Part shown: piece after piece, positions 41,642-50,721 of the stretch
Layout of the letters: every line of letters begins with the position of its first letter
How positions within the stretch are numbered: position 1 is the stretch's first letter
Made by a program: the position numbers and the translations under genes
Assembly: GCA_026005175.1 (NCBI GenBank)
Contig: BPKO01000001.1
Coordinates: 806,001 to 870,000, forward strand
Direction of reading: 5' to 3'
Origin: Candidatus Tectimicrobiota bacterium
GTDB lineage: Bacteria; Tectomicrobia; Entotheonellia; Entotheonellales; Entotheonellaceae
Length of the DNA: 64,000 nt
The notes under the pieces: generated by a model
Databases searched by the model: none
Told to the model about the DNA's origin: nothing
Seen by the model: the letters and a program-made list of their open reading frames with translations, nothing else

Positions 41642-43433
41642 CTAAGGATGCCCCGGGGCCGGCGCCTCTTGGGCCGCCTTTTCCATCAGCGCCTTGAGCT
41701 GGTGCAGCTTCGCTTCCACGCTCGGGTTATGGGGCTTCAAACTCAGGGCCTTTTGCCAAGCCGCCTGCGCCTCGGGCAGCCGCTGCAGGCGAAAGTAGAC
41801 GTCGCCAAGGTGCTCGAGAATCACCGGGTCGTCGGGAACGGCGGCCACGGCACGTTCAAGCTCGTGCAAGGCTTTCTCGTACCAGCCCTTTTTGTAGTAC
41901 GCCCACCCCAGGCTGTCGAGAAAGTAGCCGTTGTTGGGCTCAATGGCCAAAGCGCGCTGGATGACCGCAATCGACTCGTCGAGGTTGATGCCGCGGTCGG
42001 CGTACATGTAGCCGAGGTAGTTCAAGGCGTTGGCGTGGTTGGGATTCAGCTCAATAGTGCGCTTCATCTGCGCCACCGAGGCCTCGAAATTGCCCATTTT
42101 CTCGTAGACGACCCCCAGATTGAAGTGATAGGTGGCGTTGTCGGCATCCAGGGCAATGGCCTTCTGGAGGCTGGCCACCGCGGCGCCGTAGTCTTTCTGC
42201 TCGGCTTGGGCCAGGCCGAGGTAAAAGTGAACCCGCGCGTCGTCAGGGGCAAGCTTGGCAGCCTGGGCAAAGGTGACAAGCGCCTGCTGCGGGTTGTCGA
42301 GGCGCCCGTACAGGTGCCCCAAGTAGAGGTAAAAATCGATCGCCTGTGGCCGCAGCGCAATCGCCTGCTGCACGGCCTGCAAGGCTTCGTCGTAGCGCTC
42401 GAGCTCTTCGTAAGCCCGCGCCAGGTAGTACCGCACCTCGGCATTGGCCGGCTCAGCAGCCGCCACGGCCTGCAACGCTTCTAGGGCTTTGGCGAACTGC
42501 TTGAGTTCCAAATAAAGAAGCCCGAGGCGGGCGCGCAGCCGCACGTTGTGCGGGTCGAGCACCTGGAGCTGCTCGTAAATGGCCAGGGCCTGAGCAAAGT
42601 CGTTCTGCTGGATGTAGAGCTCGGCCAGGCGCTGCCGAAACGTTTTCTCGTACGGATTTACTTCCAAGGCTCGCTGCAAGACGGCAATCGCTTCGTCGTA
42701 GCGCTTCTGCAGCTCGTAAAGCGTCCCAAGCAGGCTATAGGCCCGCTCAAAGCGAGGCTGGTAAGTGATGGCTTGCTGGAGCAAAGCCTCGGCCTGCGCA
42801 TAGTCGCCTTGCTCGGCAAAGAGGTGGCCCAAGGCGTAGAGGCCGCGCGCAGAGTCGGGCCGCTCGTGCAGCAGCTGTTCGAGGGCGGCGCGGGCTTCTG
42901 CCGCCTGGCCGGCTTCCACGAGCAGCGAGGCGAGGTACAAATACGCTTCTTCCCGCTGGGGATTGAGGGCAATGGCCCGGCGGAAGGCGTCTCGTGCTGC
43001 TTCCTTTTGCTCTAGGCCGAGGTAGATCTTGCCCAGTAGCAGGTGGCCAGGTTCGTAAGCGGGGTCAAGCGCCAGAGCGCGCTGACAGGCGTCGCGGGCA
43101 GCCGCCAGTTCTCCGCGTTGCACGTACAGGCGGGCCAGCTCGGTGTGAAGAAAGGCAGAGTCGGGCGCGGCGCGCAGCGCCTGCTCTATTTCGGCAATCG
43201 CCGCCGGCAAGGCGTCGGCCTCTTGGCCCTGCAACCGGTAGGCATAGCTCAAGATGTAATGATAGTAAGCCGTGCTTTGCTGCTGCACGTCTTGGGAAGC
43301 GACCTCCGCGGGGGGCAATCCCGTGGCCTGGGGAAAGGCGGCCCGCGCAGCCGCTGAAGACCAAAAAACCGAGGAGCCCGACGAGCACGTAACCGCTTTG
43401 GGGCACCAGGGACGGAAAGAGGCGTGTCTTCAT
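41642..43433 (-). CDS. Large TPR lipoprotein (frameshifted near the start)
   Basis: About 596 residues when corrected. Signal peptide with lipobox (LGFLVFSGC), then about fourteen canonical TPR units in tandem, such as AYSLLGTLYELQKRYDEAIA and YHFNLGVVYEKMGNFEASVA, ending with a proline-rich tail. Plus-strand GGGGGG at 43310-43315 should be five G, joining the signal peptide to PAEVASQDVQQQSTAYYHYI. Similar lipoproteins occur next to lolB-ispE in deltaproteobacteria-like genomes, and a scaffold role in the envelope is plausible. ATG 43433 overlaps the DciA-like stop (ATGA). Confidence 0.82.
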
Positions 43434-43915
43434 CCTTGCTCCCTTCTCGTTTGCCAGCCTTTCCGCCAAGCACGTCGCACCGCCTCGCGCACCTCGGGAT
43501 CGCGAATGGCGGCCGTGGTCTCTTGTAGCTCCTGCGCTTCGGCAGCGCTGAGGGAGACGGCCGCCACCGCTGGCGGTGCTGGAGCTGGCGGCGTGGGGGC
43601 GGAGGTCGCCAAAATGAAGTGAACTTTGCGGATGGGGACCTCGCCCAGCCGGCGGCGGAGGTTGTCGAGCACCCGTGCCTGGTAAAAGGCGAGCTCCTGT
43701 AACCAGAGGGGGTCTTTGACGGCGACAAACAGCACCTGACGGCGGAGATTGACGGGCGACGTCACCGCCGCCAGCTGCTCTCCAACGATGTCGCGCCAGT
43801 GCTGCACCACCGTGCCCAGCCAGGCGAGCTGCCCCAGCCCGAGCCGCTGCAGCGCGTGCGGCAAGACGGCCGCCAGAGGCTGCAAAGCGTGCGCCTTAGC
43901 AGAGGGCCGTGGCAT
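43430..43915 (-). CDS. DUF721/DciA-like protein
   Basis: 161 residues. The DUF721 core is clear: LAWLGTVVQHWRDIVGEQLA, then SPVNLRRQVLFVAVKDPLWLQELAFY with ARVLDNLRRRLG. A linker rich in Ala/Pro and a helical tail (LSAAEAQELQETTAAIRDPE) follow. DciA proteins load or aid DnaB in bacteria without DnaC, and dnaB is in the same co-directional run. The ATG at 43915 is chosen because upstream sequence in this frame is plsC read out of frame. Confidence 0.78.
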   Translation of the reverse strand: MPRPSAKAHALQPLAAVLPHALQRLGLGQLAWLGTVVQHWRDIVGEQLAAVTSPVNLRRQVLFVAVKDPLWLQELAFYQARVLDNLRRRLGEVPIRKVHFILATSAPTPPAPAPPAVAAVSLSAAEAQELQETTAAIRDPEVREAVRRAWRKGWQTRREQG

Positions 43916-44664
43916 CTCTTGCCCCCTGTGGCTGCGGCGTGCCCGCCGACGGGGCTTGCTGCAGCGCCGCGATGGCCTGCATGACCCGATCGACAATGGC
44001 TTGCGCCGTCTCCTTGGTATCGGGTTGGGCAAAAAGCGGTGTCAGGTCCAGCGGTGCCCCGAAGCGAACCCGGACGACCGGACGGCGCCGCAGCAGCGAC
44101 GACGCGATGGTCTCGGTGCCCTGCACCAGGGTAGGGATCACGATGGGACGCGCCAGGTACAAGAGTTTCCCTACGGTGCGGTTGCCACGCTGAAGGCGCC
44201 CGTCGCGGCTGCGCGTCCCTTCGGGAAAGAGCATCACTTTTTCCGTTTGCATATGGGTAACGATGCGCCGCATGGCCGTGAGATCCCCACGGGCCACGCC
44301 GCACGGGAAAGGCACCCCACGAGGACAAGAGGGCACGCAGCAACGGATTCGTGAAGAGCTCTTCTTTGGCCGGCGCCCAGACAATCTGGAGCCCCTGCAG
44401 CGCCATCACCGCGTACGGAATCACCAAGGTGTCGAAGAGCGAGAGGTGATTGCTCGCCAGCACCACCCCGCCTTGCCTGGGGATATGGTCTCCCCCTTCG
44501 ATGTACAAGCGGCAGCAGCTGCGGAAAAAGCACCCTATGGCCGTAAAGCTCAGCCGAATCCACAGCCGCTCTGGCCATGAGCGCTCGGCCAGTGGCTGCC
44601 AAGAGGCACCTCGCGGTTTCTTGGGCTGCCGCCCGGAAAAAGGCCTCATCGGCAAGACGTCCAT
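43896..44664 (-). CDS. Lysophospholipid acyltransferase, PlsC family (frameshifted)
   Basis: Acylates lysophosphatidate or a related glycerolipid at the inner membrane. About 255 residues when corrected. A membrane-associated N-terminus is followed by the HX4D motif ASNHLSLFDTL, a VRRG substrate loop and FPEGTRSRDGRLQRG. The break is close to 44291-44293 (plus-strand GGG to be read GG), giving FPVRRGRGDLTAMRRIVTHM. The stop overlaps the DciA-like start by 20 bases. It heads the long run down to tgt. Confidence 0.88.
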
Positions 44665-44690
44665 ACCCGCTGGATGGTAACTTTCGTGAA

Positions 44691-44719
44691 ATTATAGTCG
44701 GCAGCCGTCGCCGCCGCAA
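44691..44719 (-). promoter_or_regulatory. Promoter of the plsC-to-tgt run
   Basis: TTGCGG (44719-44714), 17 bases, perfect TATAAT (44696-44691) on the minus strand. Start predicted near 44684, about 20 bases before the plsC ATG. It is the best promoter seen for the co-directional genes down to tgt, though internal ones are likely. Confidence 0.65.
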
Positions 44720-44795
44720 TTTTGTCAGGCCCGGGTTGCAGGGAGAACCCGTTTTTCTCCGCTGCCGCCCGCGCCGCTGGCTGGTGTGCCAGCCG

Positions 44796-44824
44796 TTGCC
44801 AGCCCCCTGGTCGCATGGTATAAG
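44796..44824 (+). promoter_or_regulatory. Promoter of the radical SAM gene
   Basis: TTGCCA (44796-44801), 17 bases, TATAAG (44819-44824); predicted start near 44831, 43 bases before the ATG. Confidence 0.65.
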
Positions 44825-44873
44825 ATGAAAGCATCTCACCCGGAGGCACCGTGCGGGGCGGCGGGGAGGAGCG

Positions 44874-45947
44874 ATGGCAGAGCGAGAGCAGCAAAGACCA
44901 CCCGCAGCAGGGCTGCGGGGCCGCGGCGCCGCGAGCAATCCACCCAACCGCTTTGCGCGCTTGCACTACGTGCGCGAAGCCGACGACCCGGCGGCGCCAG
45001 CGCCACCTACCCAGTTCTTCCGCGACGCCTCCCGCTCCATCATCTCCTGCAACGACAGCCCGGACGTGGGTTTCGAGGTGAGCATTAATCCTTATCGTGG
45101 TTGCGAGCATGGATGCATTTATTGTTTTGCGAGGCCCACGCACGAGTACCTGGGCTTTTCCGCTGGGCTCGACTTTGAGACCAAGATCTTGGTCAAGGAA
45201 GACGCCCCGGTGCTCCTTGAGCGAGCGCTGGCTTCCCCGCGCTGGCAGCCGCGGCCGCTGGCGCTAAGCGGCGTCACCGATCCTTACCAGCCGGTTGAGC
45301 GCCGCCTGCAGCTGACGCGCCGCTGCCTCCAGGTGCTGGTGGCTTTTCGCCAGCCGGTGGTGGTGGTGACCAAAAGCGCGCTTGTAACCCGGGACCTCGA
45401 CCTCTTGCAGGAACTGGCCCGCGTGCAGGCCGCGGCGGTCTACCTCTCCATCACCACCCTCGACGAGACCCTGTGCCGCCTGCTGGAGCCGCGGGCTTCG
45501 CAGCCCCCGCGCCGCCTTGCCGCCCTGACCGCCCTGGCCGCTGCCGGGATTCCGGCCGGGGTGCTGGTGGCGCCGGTGATCCCGGGCCTTACCGAGCACG
45601 AGTTGCCGGCCATCCTTGCCGCCGCCGCGCGGGCCGGCGCTCGCTTTGCCGGCTATAGCCTGCTGCGGCTGCCGCATGCGGTAGCCGAGCTTTTCCAGCA
45701 GTGGCTAGAGCAACACTTTCCAGCGCGCAAGGCCAAGGTGCTTGGCCGCTTGCGCGCCCTGCGCGGCGGCGCGCTCCACGACACCCGCTTCGGCACCCGC
45801 CTGCGCGGCGAGGGTCTCGATGCCGAGCAGCTGGCCGCCCTCTTTCGCCTCGCCTGCCGCAAAAGCGGCCTCTCTCCCCATGCCCCTGCCCTCTCGAGCG
45901 CCGCCTTCCGGCGGCCGACCACCCAGCTGTCGCTGTTTGCGCCCTGA
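44874..45947 (+). CDS. Radical SAM protein of the SplB/PA0069 type
   Basis: 357 residues. The 4Fe-4S motif CEHGCIYCFARPTHEYLG is preceded by FEVSINPYRG and followed by LALSGVTDPYQPVERRLQLT and VVVVTKSALVTRDLDLL, the signature of spore-photoproduct-lyase-like proteins widespread in non-sporulating bacteria. The substrate is unknown, so DNA repair is only an extrapolation from SplB. The C-terminus ends QLSLF, a QL.LF-type clamp-binding peptide, which would fit a link to the sliding clamp. A ribosome site GGAGGA precedes the ATG. Confidence 0.88.
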   Translation: MAEREQQRPPAAGLRGRGAASNPPNRFARLHYVREADDPAAPAPPTQFFRDASRSIISCNDSPDVGFEVSINPYRGCEHGCIYCFARPTHEYLGFSAGLDFETKILVKEDAPVLLERALASPRWQPRPLALSGVTDPYQPVERRLQLTRRCLQVLVAFRQPVVVVTKSALVTRDLDLLQELARVQAAAVYLSITTLDETLCRLLEPRASQPPRRLAALTALAAAGIPAGVLVAPVIPGLTEHELPAILAAAARAGARFAGYSLLRLPHAVAELFQQWLEQHFPARKAKVLGRLRALRGGALHDTRFGTRLRGEGLDAEQLAALFRLACRKSGLSPHAPALSSAAFRRPTTQLSLFAP

Positions 45948-45951
45948 GCGG

Positions 45952-47181
45952 CTACTGCAGGCCGATCTCCTGGAAGAAGGCGACAATGGCGTCGCGCACC
46001 ACATTGGGTGCCTGCAACACGGCGTAGTGGGCTAGCGGGCTTGCAAAACCGACCAGCTTGGCGCCGCCGATGCGCTTGGCCGCCTCTTCGGCGGTGACGT
46101 AGCGCAGCCACTGGTCGTTTTTGACGTGCACGATCAGGGTCCTGGCCTTGATGCGGTGAAGCTCCGCGGTGATGTCGTAGCCGGGAAGCGCCCAGTTGCG
46201 ATAGAGGAGGTCGTTGACGTCGTAGTCGCGGGCGCGGCGGATCAGGTTGACCCCTTGCTCGCCTTTGGGCTCCCAGTAAAAGATCTCCTTCTCGACTTCT
46301 TGCCAGGGCTGCTTGACGCGGTAGTCAAAGTCAAACGCGGTGTGCCCCAGGATGGACCAGCCAAACATCATGCCCCGGTTGGGATGGCGCTCCTTGGGCA
46401 GGTGGTAGTAGGCGCCCTGCGTCTCTCGCCATACCGGATCGCTCTGCATGGCCGCGGTCATCAGCTGAAAGAGCCAGCCCACCACCGGGTCGTTGGCGGT
46501 AATGCCGCCAATGGGCATGATGGCCTCGACAAAGTCGGGGTGCAGTAGCGCCCAGAGGTAGCTCTGGATGGCACCCATCGACACCCCGGTGGCCAGCTTC
46601 ACCTTGCCCACGCCCAGGTGGTCGCGCAGCAGGCGATAATTGGCCTGCACCATGTCCATGAAGCTGTAGCGGGGAAATTGCAACCCCAAGCCCTCGCTGG
46701 GCTTGCTGGTGCCCCACAGGCCCAGGGCGTCGAGGAAAACCACATAGTATTTGTTGGTGTCGATCAGCTTGCCGGGTCCCACCACCGCCCCCTGGGCAAA
46801 GGCGTTGCCCGGTTGGCCATCGTACCAAAAGTAGTACGAAAACGTCGCGTCACCCGAGTAATACGAGCTGATGATCACTGCATTGGTGATCTTGCCCTCG
46901 GCGTCTCTCATCGGGGTGCCCACGTCGATATAGGCCACGCGCAGCGGCCCGGCGCCTAGCGACTCCAGGGTCACACCGCCTTCGCCGCCAAAGGCGTAAG
47001 CCGCTTCGTTGCCAAGGGCGTACGTGCCGCCGATCTTGAAGTTGGGGCTCTCGTAGAACTTCTTAAGGGGACACAGGGTTTCGATGCCGCAGCGCCGCGT
47101 CACCGCGGCGGCCAGCGCCGCGCTGGCCAGAAGCAGCATTCCACAGGCCAGGGCTATTGCCTTACACCACCGTCTCTGCAT
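45952..47181 (-). CDS. Secreted alpha/beta hydrolase (MetX-like fold)
   Basis: 409 residues with a signal peptide (LACGMLLLASAALAAA). The fold is that of homoserine acetyltransferase relatives: VVFLDALGLWGTSKPSEGLG, the nucleophile elbow ATGVSMGAIQSYLWALLHPD, an Asp in VKNDQWLRYVT and a His in PLAHYAVLQAP. Because it is exported it cannot be the methionine enzyme, so an esterase-like role outside the cytoplasm is more likely. It follows a HAD dehalogenase gene by 14 bases. The upstream sequence reads open in the same frame only because of the HAD frameshift. Confidence 0.8.
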   Translation of the reverse strand: MQRRWCKAIALACGMLLLASAALAAAVTRRCGIETLCPLKKFYESPNFKIGGTYALGNEAAYAFGGEGGVTLESLGAGPLRVAYIDVGTPMRDAEGKITNAVIISSYYSGDATFSYYFWYDGQPGNAFAQGAVVGPGKLIDTNKYYVVFLDALGLWGTSKPSEGLGLQFPRYSFMDMVQANYRLLRDHLGVGKVKLATGVSMGAIQSYLWALLHPDFVEAIMPIGGITANDPVVGWLFQLMTAAMQSDPVWRETQGAYYHLPKERHPNRGMMFGWSILGHTAFDFDYRVKQPWQEVEKEIFYWEPKGEQGVNLIRRARDYDVNDLLYRNWALPGYDITAELHRIKARTLIVHVKNDQWLRYVTAEEAAKRIGGAKLVGFASPLAHYAVLQAPNVVRDAIVAFFQEIGLQ

Positions 47182-47195
47182 GCGCGTGTCCTTTA

Positions 47196-47904
47196 CTAGG
47201 GGTGGCCAAGGAGGGCCGTTGCCAGTTCGGAAAAGTCCTTCACCGTGAGGTCCGGCTGGTAGGGGGTCTCTTCGTAGGGCAGACCGTAGCGGTTGATGAA
47301 GGCACCGCGGTACCCGCAGGGCCCGCGCGCCCATGACGTCGAAGGAGTTGGCCGACACCATCAGGCAGTCCCCCACCTCCAGCCCCAGCAGGGTGGCCGC
47401 CCGCCGGTACACGGCGGGGTGCGGCTTGAAAGCGCCCACCGTGTGGACGGAAATCACCGCGTCAAAGGGCCAGCCAATGCGCTCTTGTACCAGGTGGGCC
47501 AGCAGCTCCGGGTCGCCGTTGGACAACGCCACCAGCCGGTAGCGCGCCTTGAGGCGCTGCAGCGCCGGCCGCACGTCGGGAAAGGGAGAGAGCTGCCACC
47601 AGGCCTGCATCAGCGTGTCGACTTCCTCCGCCGAGGCGGCAAGCCCGTGGCGGCGCAGGGTGTAGAGGAGGGCGCGGCGGGCCGTTTCCAGGTAGCCGCT
47701 GTGCCCCAGCAGCATGATCGTATCCTGGTACTGCTCCAGGCGCTGGCGCGTGCGCCACTGCTCCCACAAGTGCGCCGCTGTCACCGTGGTGTAGCCTCGG
47801 GCCTCGAGAAAGCGGGCTAGAAAGGGGGTCAGACTTCCCCCCAAGTCGAGCACCGTGCCGAACAAGTCAAACGTCAGGGCCTGCACGCGCGCAAGAGGAT
47901 GCAT
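47196..47904 (-). CDS. HAD-type (S)-2-haloacid dehalogenase-like protein (frameshifted)
   Basis: About 235 residues when corrected. The nucleophile motif FDLFGTVLDLGG, VALSNGDPELLAHLV, AFKPHPAVY with the lysine, and MVSANSFDVMGARACGYRGA are those of type II haloacid dehalogenases. At 47319-47321 (plus-strand GGG) one base is extra; correction gives GAFINRYGLPYEETPYQPD and the stop at 47196. Substrate cannot be read from sequence. It is co-directional with the exported hydrolase. Confidence 0.85.
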
Positions 47905-48063
47905 ACGGTCACTTCTCCACAAGAGCATGGTCAAGCTGGGGTGCGAGTCGCAGCCGTGGCACGTGCCGTCTCACATCTGAGCGCAGCATGTGCCTCAGGA
48001 ACCCGTAGCCCCGCCGAAAAAGCGGCCTCTTCTTTCCTGGCACGGGCTTTGCTTGCCCCTTGC

Positions 48064-48149
48064 GGTGCTGCGCCATGCCCCCACCCGCCTTGCGGAGCGC
48101 ACCGCATGCTGGCACTGGGCACTCCTGCTGGGGGCATGGCGACAGCACC
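48064..48149. repeat. 19-bp inverted repeat with nested hairpin
   Basis: GGTGCTGCGCCATGCCCCC (48064-48082) is complementary to 48130-48149, with one extra A in the right arm. The 47-base loop contains a further GCGG/CCGC hairpin. It starts 4 bases after the stop codon of the small gene at 48154 and has no T-run, so it may be a 3' stabilising or processing structure, or the remains of a small mobile element. Confidence 0.8.
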
Positions 48150-48153
48150 AACC

Positions 48154-48351
48154 TTACGCCCGGCGCCGGTAAGCCTGCATCAGCGCGCGCACCGAGTCAA
48201 AAACAGGCCCCCGCTGCCGTTCCCTGAGCCGGCGCCACGCTTGGGCCTCGCGGTTGAGCTCGCGGGCGAGCTGCACCATGTCGCGGTTGTGCCCCGGGGT
48301 GCCGCTGACGCCGTGCTTGTGCGATCCGATTCCCTTTCTGCCGTGGTGCAT
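48154..48351 (-). CDS. Small basic histidine/arginine-rich protein, unknown
   Basis: 65 residues, no family recognised. The N-terminus is rich in His, Gly and Lys (MHHGRKGIGSHKHGVSGTPG); the rest is predicted helical and strongly basic (LARELNREAQAWRRLRERQR, then FDSVRALMQAYRRRA). It has the marks of a real gene: AGGAGG 7 bases before the ATG, a consensus promoter about 70 bases upstream, GC-ending codons like its neighbours and a strong hairpin just after the stop. Its charge suggests nucleic-acid binding, which is speculation. The 250 bases between it and the HAD gene hold only the inverted repeat. Confidence 0.65.
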   Translation of the reverse strand: MHHGRKGIGSHKHGVSGTPGHNRDMVQLARELNREAQAWRRLRERQRGPVFDSVRALMQAYRRRA

Positions 48352-48419
48352 CCCCAGCCCTCCTGCTCCCCGGGTGGTCTTGGAAGGCCCTCTGGTGCCG
48401 ACACGGTCCCTGTGGTAGG

Positions 48420-48448
48420 GTTGTAGACGCCCCGGGTCGTCTTGTCAA
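48420..48448 (-). promoter_or_regulatory. Promoter of the small basic protein gene
   Basis: TTGACA (48448-48443), 17 bases, TACAAC (48425-48420) on the minus strand. Start predicted near 48413, leaving a leader of about 60 bases. Confidence 0.7.
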
Positions 48449-48490
48449 GGGAGCGCCGTGCGCAGGCTCTACCCTGGCAGGAGGAAGACG

Positions 48491-49600
48491 ATGTGGCCAC
48501 AGAAAGTATTCGGACTGCTGCTGGCCGGCAGCCTGCTCTGCCCTGGGGCGGGACTGGCCCGCTCACTCCCCTTGCACCTTCTCTCTTTGCCGCCGGGCTT
48601 TACCATCACCCTGTACGCCGAGGTGCCGCACGCCCGCTCCCTGGCTTTAGGAGAGCGCGGCACGGTGTTTGTTGGCACCCGCGAGGGCGGAAAAGTCTAT
48701 GCGGTCCTCGACCGCGACGGCGACCGGCGTGCCGACGTGGTGCAGGAGGTGGCCCGTGACCTGGTGGTGCCCAACGGAGTGGCCTTTCACCAAGGCAGCC
48801 TCTACGTGGCCGAAGTCCACCGTATTCTGCGCTTTGACGACATCGAAGCGCGGCTTGCGGCGCCACCGGCACCGGTGGTGGTCTACGACGACTTGCCGCG
48901 CAGCCGGCACCACGGCCGGCGCTTCCTAGGGGTGGGGCCCGACGGCTGGCTTTATGTGGGCATCGGTGCGCCGTGCAACGTCTGCCTGCCACGCGATCCC
49001 CGCTACGGCACCATTGCGCGCCTGGCTCCCGATGGCCGCCGCCTGGAGATCTTTGCCCGTGGCGTGCGCAACAGCGTGGGGTTTGACTGGCATCCCGTCA
49101 CCGGTGAGCTGTGGTTCACCGACAATGGGCGCGACTGGCTGGGCGACGACTTGCCGCCTGACGAGCTCAACCGCGCGCCGCAGCCCGGCCTGCACTTTGG
49201 CTTTCCCTTCTGCCACGGCGGCCACCTCCCCGACCCCGAGTACGGCACGCGGCGCGCTTGCGCGGACTTCGTGCCGCCGGCCATGTCCCTGGGGCCACAC
49301 GTGGCGGCGCTGGGCATGCGCTTTTACACTGGCAGTCTGTTTCCGCCGGCATACCGCCACCAGATCTTCATCGCCGAGCATGGCTCCTGGAACCGTAGCG
49401 AGCCTATTGGCTACCGCATTACGCTGGTGCGCCTGCGCGGCCAGCGCGCTGTGGCCTACGAGGTCTTTGCCAGCGGCTGGCTGCAGGGGAATGTGGCTTG
49501 GGGGCGGCCGGTCGACGTGCTGGTGATGCCCGACGGGGCGCTGCTGGTCTCCGACGACCGCGCCGGGGCGCTGTACCGCATCGGGTATCGAGGAGAATAG
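48491..49600 (+). CDS. Secreted sorbosone/glucose dehydrogenase-like beta-propeller
   Basis: 369 residues from the ATG at 48491 (AGGAGG upstream). A signal peptide (VFGLLLAGSLLCPGAGLA) is followed by repeated propeller blades such as VGPDGWLYVGIGAPCNVC, FARGVRNSVGFDWHP, GELWFTDNGRDWLGDDLPPDELN and FIAEHGSWNRS. These match soluble PQQ-dependent sugar dehydrogenases of the GDH/sorbosone family, which act in the periplasm. Cofactor and substrate are not proven. GIGAPCNVC and the FCHGGH segment add Cys/His that could bind a metal or heme, but no standard CxxCH is present. Confidence 0.8.
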   Translation: MWPQKVFGLLLAGSLLCPGAGLARSLPLHLLSLPPGFTITLYAEVPHARSLALGERGTVFVGTREGGKVYAVLDRDGDRRADVVQEVARDLVVPNGVAFHQGSLYVAEVHRILRFDDIEARLAAPPAPVVVYDDLPRSRHHGRRFLGVGPDGWLYVGIGAPCNVCLPRDPRYGTIARLAPDGRRLEIFARGVRNSVGFDWHPVTGELWFTDNGRDWLGDDLPPDELNRAPQPGLHFGFPFCHGGHLPDPEYGTRRACADFVPPAMSLGPHVAALGMRFYTGSLFPPAYRHQIFIAEHGSWNRSEPIGYRITLVRLRGQRAVAYEVFASGWLQGNVAWGRPVDVLVMPDGALLVSDDRAGALYRIGYRGE

Positions 49601-49701
49601 CTTCGTGAGTATGGCGCGCCGCCGGCGCTGCCCCAGCCGCAACCGTCGTGGCAGGAGGGGCGTTACGTCAAAAACAACAGGCAAAATGAGGGCCAAAGAG
49701 G

Positions 49702-50721
49702 ATGGCACTTGGCGTTCGCTTGCGGGATGCACACCTGAGCCTGGCGGCCATGCAGGAGCTGACACAGCTTGCCGAAGACAAGGGCTACGACAGCGTATGG
49801 CTGCCAGAGAGCATGGGCCGTGAGGCGATCACCGAGCTCACGGTATTGGCGCTAAGCAGCCGGCGTATTCGGGTGGGAACCGGCATTGTGCCGGTGTTTG
49901 CCCGGCTGCCGACGGTGGCGGCGGCGGCCATCGCCACGGCGGCGCAGGTGGCGCCTGGGCGGGTGATTCTGGGCCTGGGCATCGGCCATCAGCACGCCCT
50001 GGAAAGCGGGCACGGCGTGGCGTTTTCACGGCCGCTGCAGCATGTGCGGGAGTTTACCGCCATTGCCCGGCGCGTGCTTTGCGAAGGGGAAGTCACTTTT
50101 GCCGGCGAGATCTATCGCATTGCCCGCTACCGGCTCGACGTGCTGCCGCCGCAGCCGGTGCCCATCTTTGTCGCCGCCTTGCGGCCGCAGATGCTGCGGC
50201 TGGCCGGTGCGATTGCCGACGGCGTGCTGCTGAACTGGGTGCCGCTGGCCTACCTCCCGCAAGCCGTGCAGCACATCCGCGAGGGCGCCGCGGCGGCGGG
50301 CCGGTCGCCGGCCGAGATTCAAGTCGCCGGCTATCTGCGCACCTGCGTGACCGACACCCCGGAAGCCGTCGAGCAGGCGACGCGCGTGCAGCTGGCGCGC
50401 TACGGTTCGATGGTCTATTACCAGCGCTACTTTGCCAGCATTGGCTTTGCCGACGAAGCGGCAGCCATGGCCCAAGCCTGGCAGCGCGGCGACGCCGACG
50501 CGGCGGCGCGCGCCGTGACCCGGTCGATGATCCAGGCCTTGACCGTCTACGGCCCGGCCGAGGCCTGCCGCGAGCGCCTGCAAGCTTACCGCGAGGCAGG
50601 CTTGCAGCTTCCGGTGATCGCCCCGTTTCCGGTGGGAGAACCCATTCAGGAAACCTTCCGCCGCACGATGGTGGGGTGCGCGCTGTCGGGTGGTATACAG
50701 GGGTCAGGTCTTGAATCGTGA
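49702..50721 (+). CDS. LLM-class (F420/flavin) oxidoreductase, 3' end altered by a repeat
   Basis: 339 residues of the luciferase-like monooxygenase fold: LAEDKGYDSVWLPESMGREA, VGTGIVPVFARLPTVAAAAI, GRVILGLGIGHQHALESGHG and PQPVPIFVAALRPQMLRLAG. These look more like F420-dependent members than FMN ones. The last codons (GSGLES) and the stop come from the 75-bp direct repeat that starts at 50700, so the native C-terminus may have been replaced or the gene trimmed. A weak ribosome site (AAGAGG) precedes the ATG. A second LLM gene is at 54.1 kb. Confidence 0.87.
   Translation: MALGVRLRDAHLSLAAMQELTQLAEDKGYDSVWLPESMGREAITELTVLALSSRRIRVGTGIVPVFARLPTVAAAAIATAAQVAPGRVILGLGIGHQHALESGHGVAFSRPLQHVREFTAIARRVLCEGEVTFAGEIYRIARYRLDVLPPQPVPIFVAALRPQMLRLAGAIADGVLLNWVPLAYLPQAVQHIREGAAAAGRSPAEIQVAGYLRTCVTDTPEAVEQATRVQLARYGSMVYYQRYFASIGFADEAAAMAQAWQRGDADAAARAVTRSMIQALTVYGPAEACRERLQAYREAGLQLPVIAPFPVGEPIQETFRRTMVGCALSGGIQGSGLES

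Noticed and set aside
41642-43433. Tandem repeats in the TPR lipoprotein as a DNA repeat array or CRISPR-like locus
   Set aside because: The periodicity is 34 codons at the protein level with diverged DNA, which is normal for TPR.
45952-47934. A 660-codon open frame suggesting a HAD dehalogenase-hydrolase fusion
   Set aside because: An extra base in the HAD gene removes its stop. The hydrolase has its own signal peptide and ATG at 47181, and the HAD C-terminus reads correctly to a stop at 47196 in the other frame.
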